NCBI GenBank assembly: GCA_947176425.1
Contig: CAMWQV010000010.1
Coordinates: 1-14,668, forward strand
Length of the DNA stretch: 14,668 bases
DNA from: an uncultured Clostridia bacterium
GTDB taxonomy: Bacteria; Bacillota; Clostridia; Oscillospirales; Oscillospiraceae
Direction of reading: 5' to 3'
Shown in pieces: positions 14,506 through 14,668 of the stretch. Position numbers and translations under genes: made by a program. The number at the start of each line of letters is the position of its first letter. Position 1 is the first letter of the stretch. The notes under the pieces were generated by a model. It was not told where the DNA came from. It did no database searches and worked only from the letters and a program-made list of their open reading frames with translations.

Positions 14506-14668
14506 CTATAGGTCCCCAGTATAAAGCTCCGGTTCATTTAGAAATACATCCGTAATGCCCTTTTGCTCCAGAGCGGCGATATCCAGCCGTCCCCCGGTGG
14601 GTTTTTCCGGAAACAGCCGTCCTCCACACCAGGCGCGCACCGTATATCCTGTCAGCTGTTCCGGCAAT
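14506..14668 (-). CDS. C-terminal end of an unrecognised protein, cut by the window edge
   Basis: The last 53 codons are open from 14667 to TAG at 14506-14508, ending in ITDVFLNEPELYTGDL. The other minus-strand frames across this stretch hit stops or read less naturally. The closing ALEQKGITDVFLNEPEL loosely resembles the end of glycerophosphodiester phosphodiesterases, where a strand enters a TDxP motif, but this is too short for an assignment. It is 32 nt upstream of the DUF115 gene and probably belongs to the same operon. Confidence 0.55.
   Translation of the reverse strand, partial: LPEQLTGYTVRAWCGGRLFPEKPTGGRLDIAALEQKGITDVFLNEPELYTGDL

Noticed and set aside
1..14668. CRISPR array, insertion sequence, tRNA or phage attachment site
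   Set aside because: No regularly spaced repeats, transposase-like protein, tRNA-like fold or integrase was seen on either strand.

Overview
The window is one strand-uniform block of carbohydrate and glycoconjugate genes. All genes lie on the minus strand, so transcription runs from high to low coordinates. I see 14 gene units, two of them cut by the window edges, and no tRNA, rRNA, mobile element, CRISPR array or clear terminator. Strong AGGAGG-type ribosome binding sites, moderately AT-rich DNA and the protein families present (GT2 enzymes with extra C-terminal modules, a DUF115/Maf-type protein, a GT4, a TylF-type methyltransferase) suggest a Clostridia-like Firmicute. The exact taxon cannot be read from the sequence. 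The families fit a surface or flagellin glycosylation island, or a capsule locus. No flagellin or flagellar gene is in view, so the target is an inference.

Layout in transcription order: the C-terminal end of an unrecognised protein (right edge); a short DUF115/Maf-like protein (14473-13370); a zinc-ribbon methyltransferase (about 13355-12462); a DRE-TIM aldolase fused to a DUF115-like C-terminal domain (12438-10834); a CMP-sugar synthetase of the acylneuraminate cytidylyltransferase family (10819-10166); a KdsC-like HAD phosphatase broken by an in-frame TGA (10164-9685); a TylF-type methyltransferase (9647-8811); a GT2 with a damaged 3' end (8797-7592, remnant to 7481); a radical SAM protein (7484-6294); a GT4 (6297-4846); three GT2 proteins (4815-3673, 3676-2297, 2140-773), the last two being tandem paralogues; and a methyltransferase that runs off the left edge (738-1). 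Spacing is 0-40 nt or a 4-nt ATGA overlap almost everywhere, which indicates one operon. The only sizeable gap is 156 bp at 2141-2296.

Two themes stand out. First, eight of the proteins carry a diverged copy of the same roughly 90-residue Rossmann-like module (V-x-hydrophobic-[FY]-G-A-G pattern, later a D-N/S turn, then a hydrophobic strand ending in IIA or similar). It sits at the C-terminus of four GT2 enzymes and at the N-terminus of the GT4, radical SAM, TylF-type and DUF115 proteins, and looks like a shared docking or ligand-binding domain. Second, an HOA-type aldolase, a KdsC-like phosphatase and a CMP-sugar synthetase are adjacent, with no NeuB/KdsA-type synthase in view. I infer that they could make and activate an unusual 3-deoxy-2-keto acid (ulosonic acid) by pyruvate aldol chemistry, with the DUF115 protein(s) as possible transferases.

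Two places look damaged. The KdsC-like gene has a GGA-to-TGA-type nonsense codon with intact coding sequence after it. The GT2 at 8797-7592 appears to have lost its last 40 or so codons to small frameshifts. Both could be real inactivation or sequence error.
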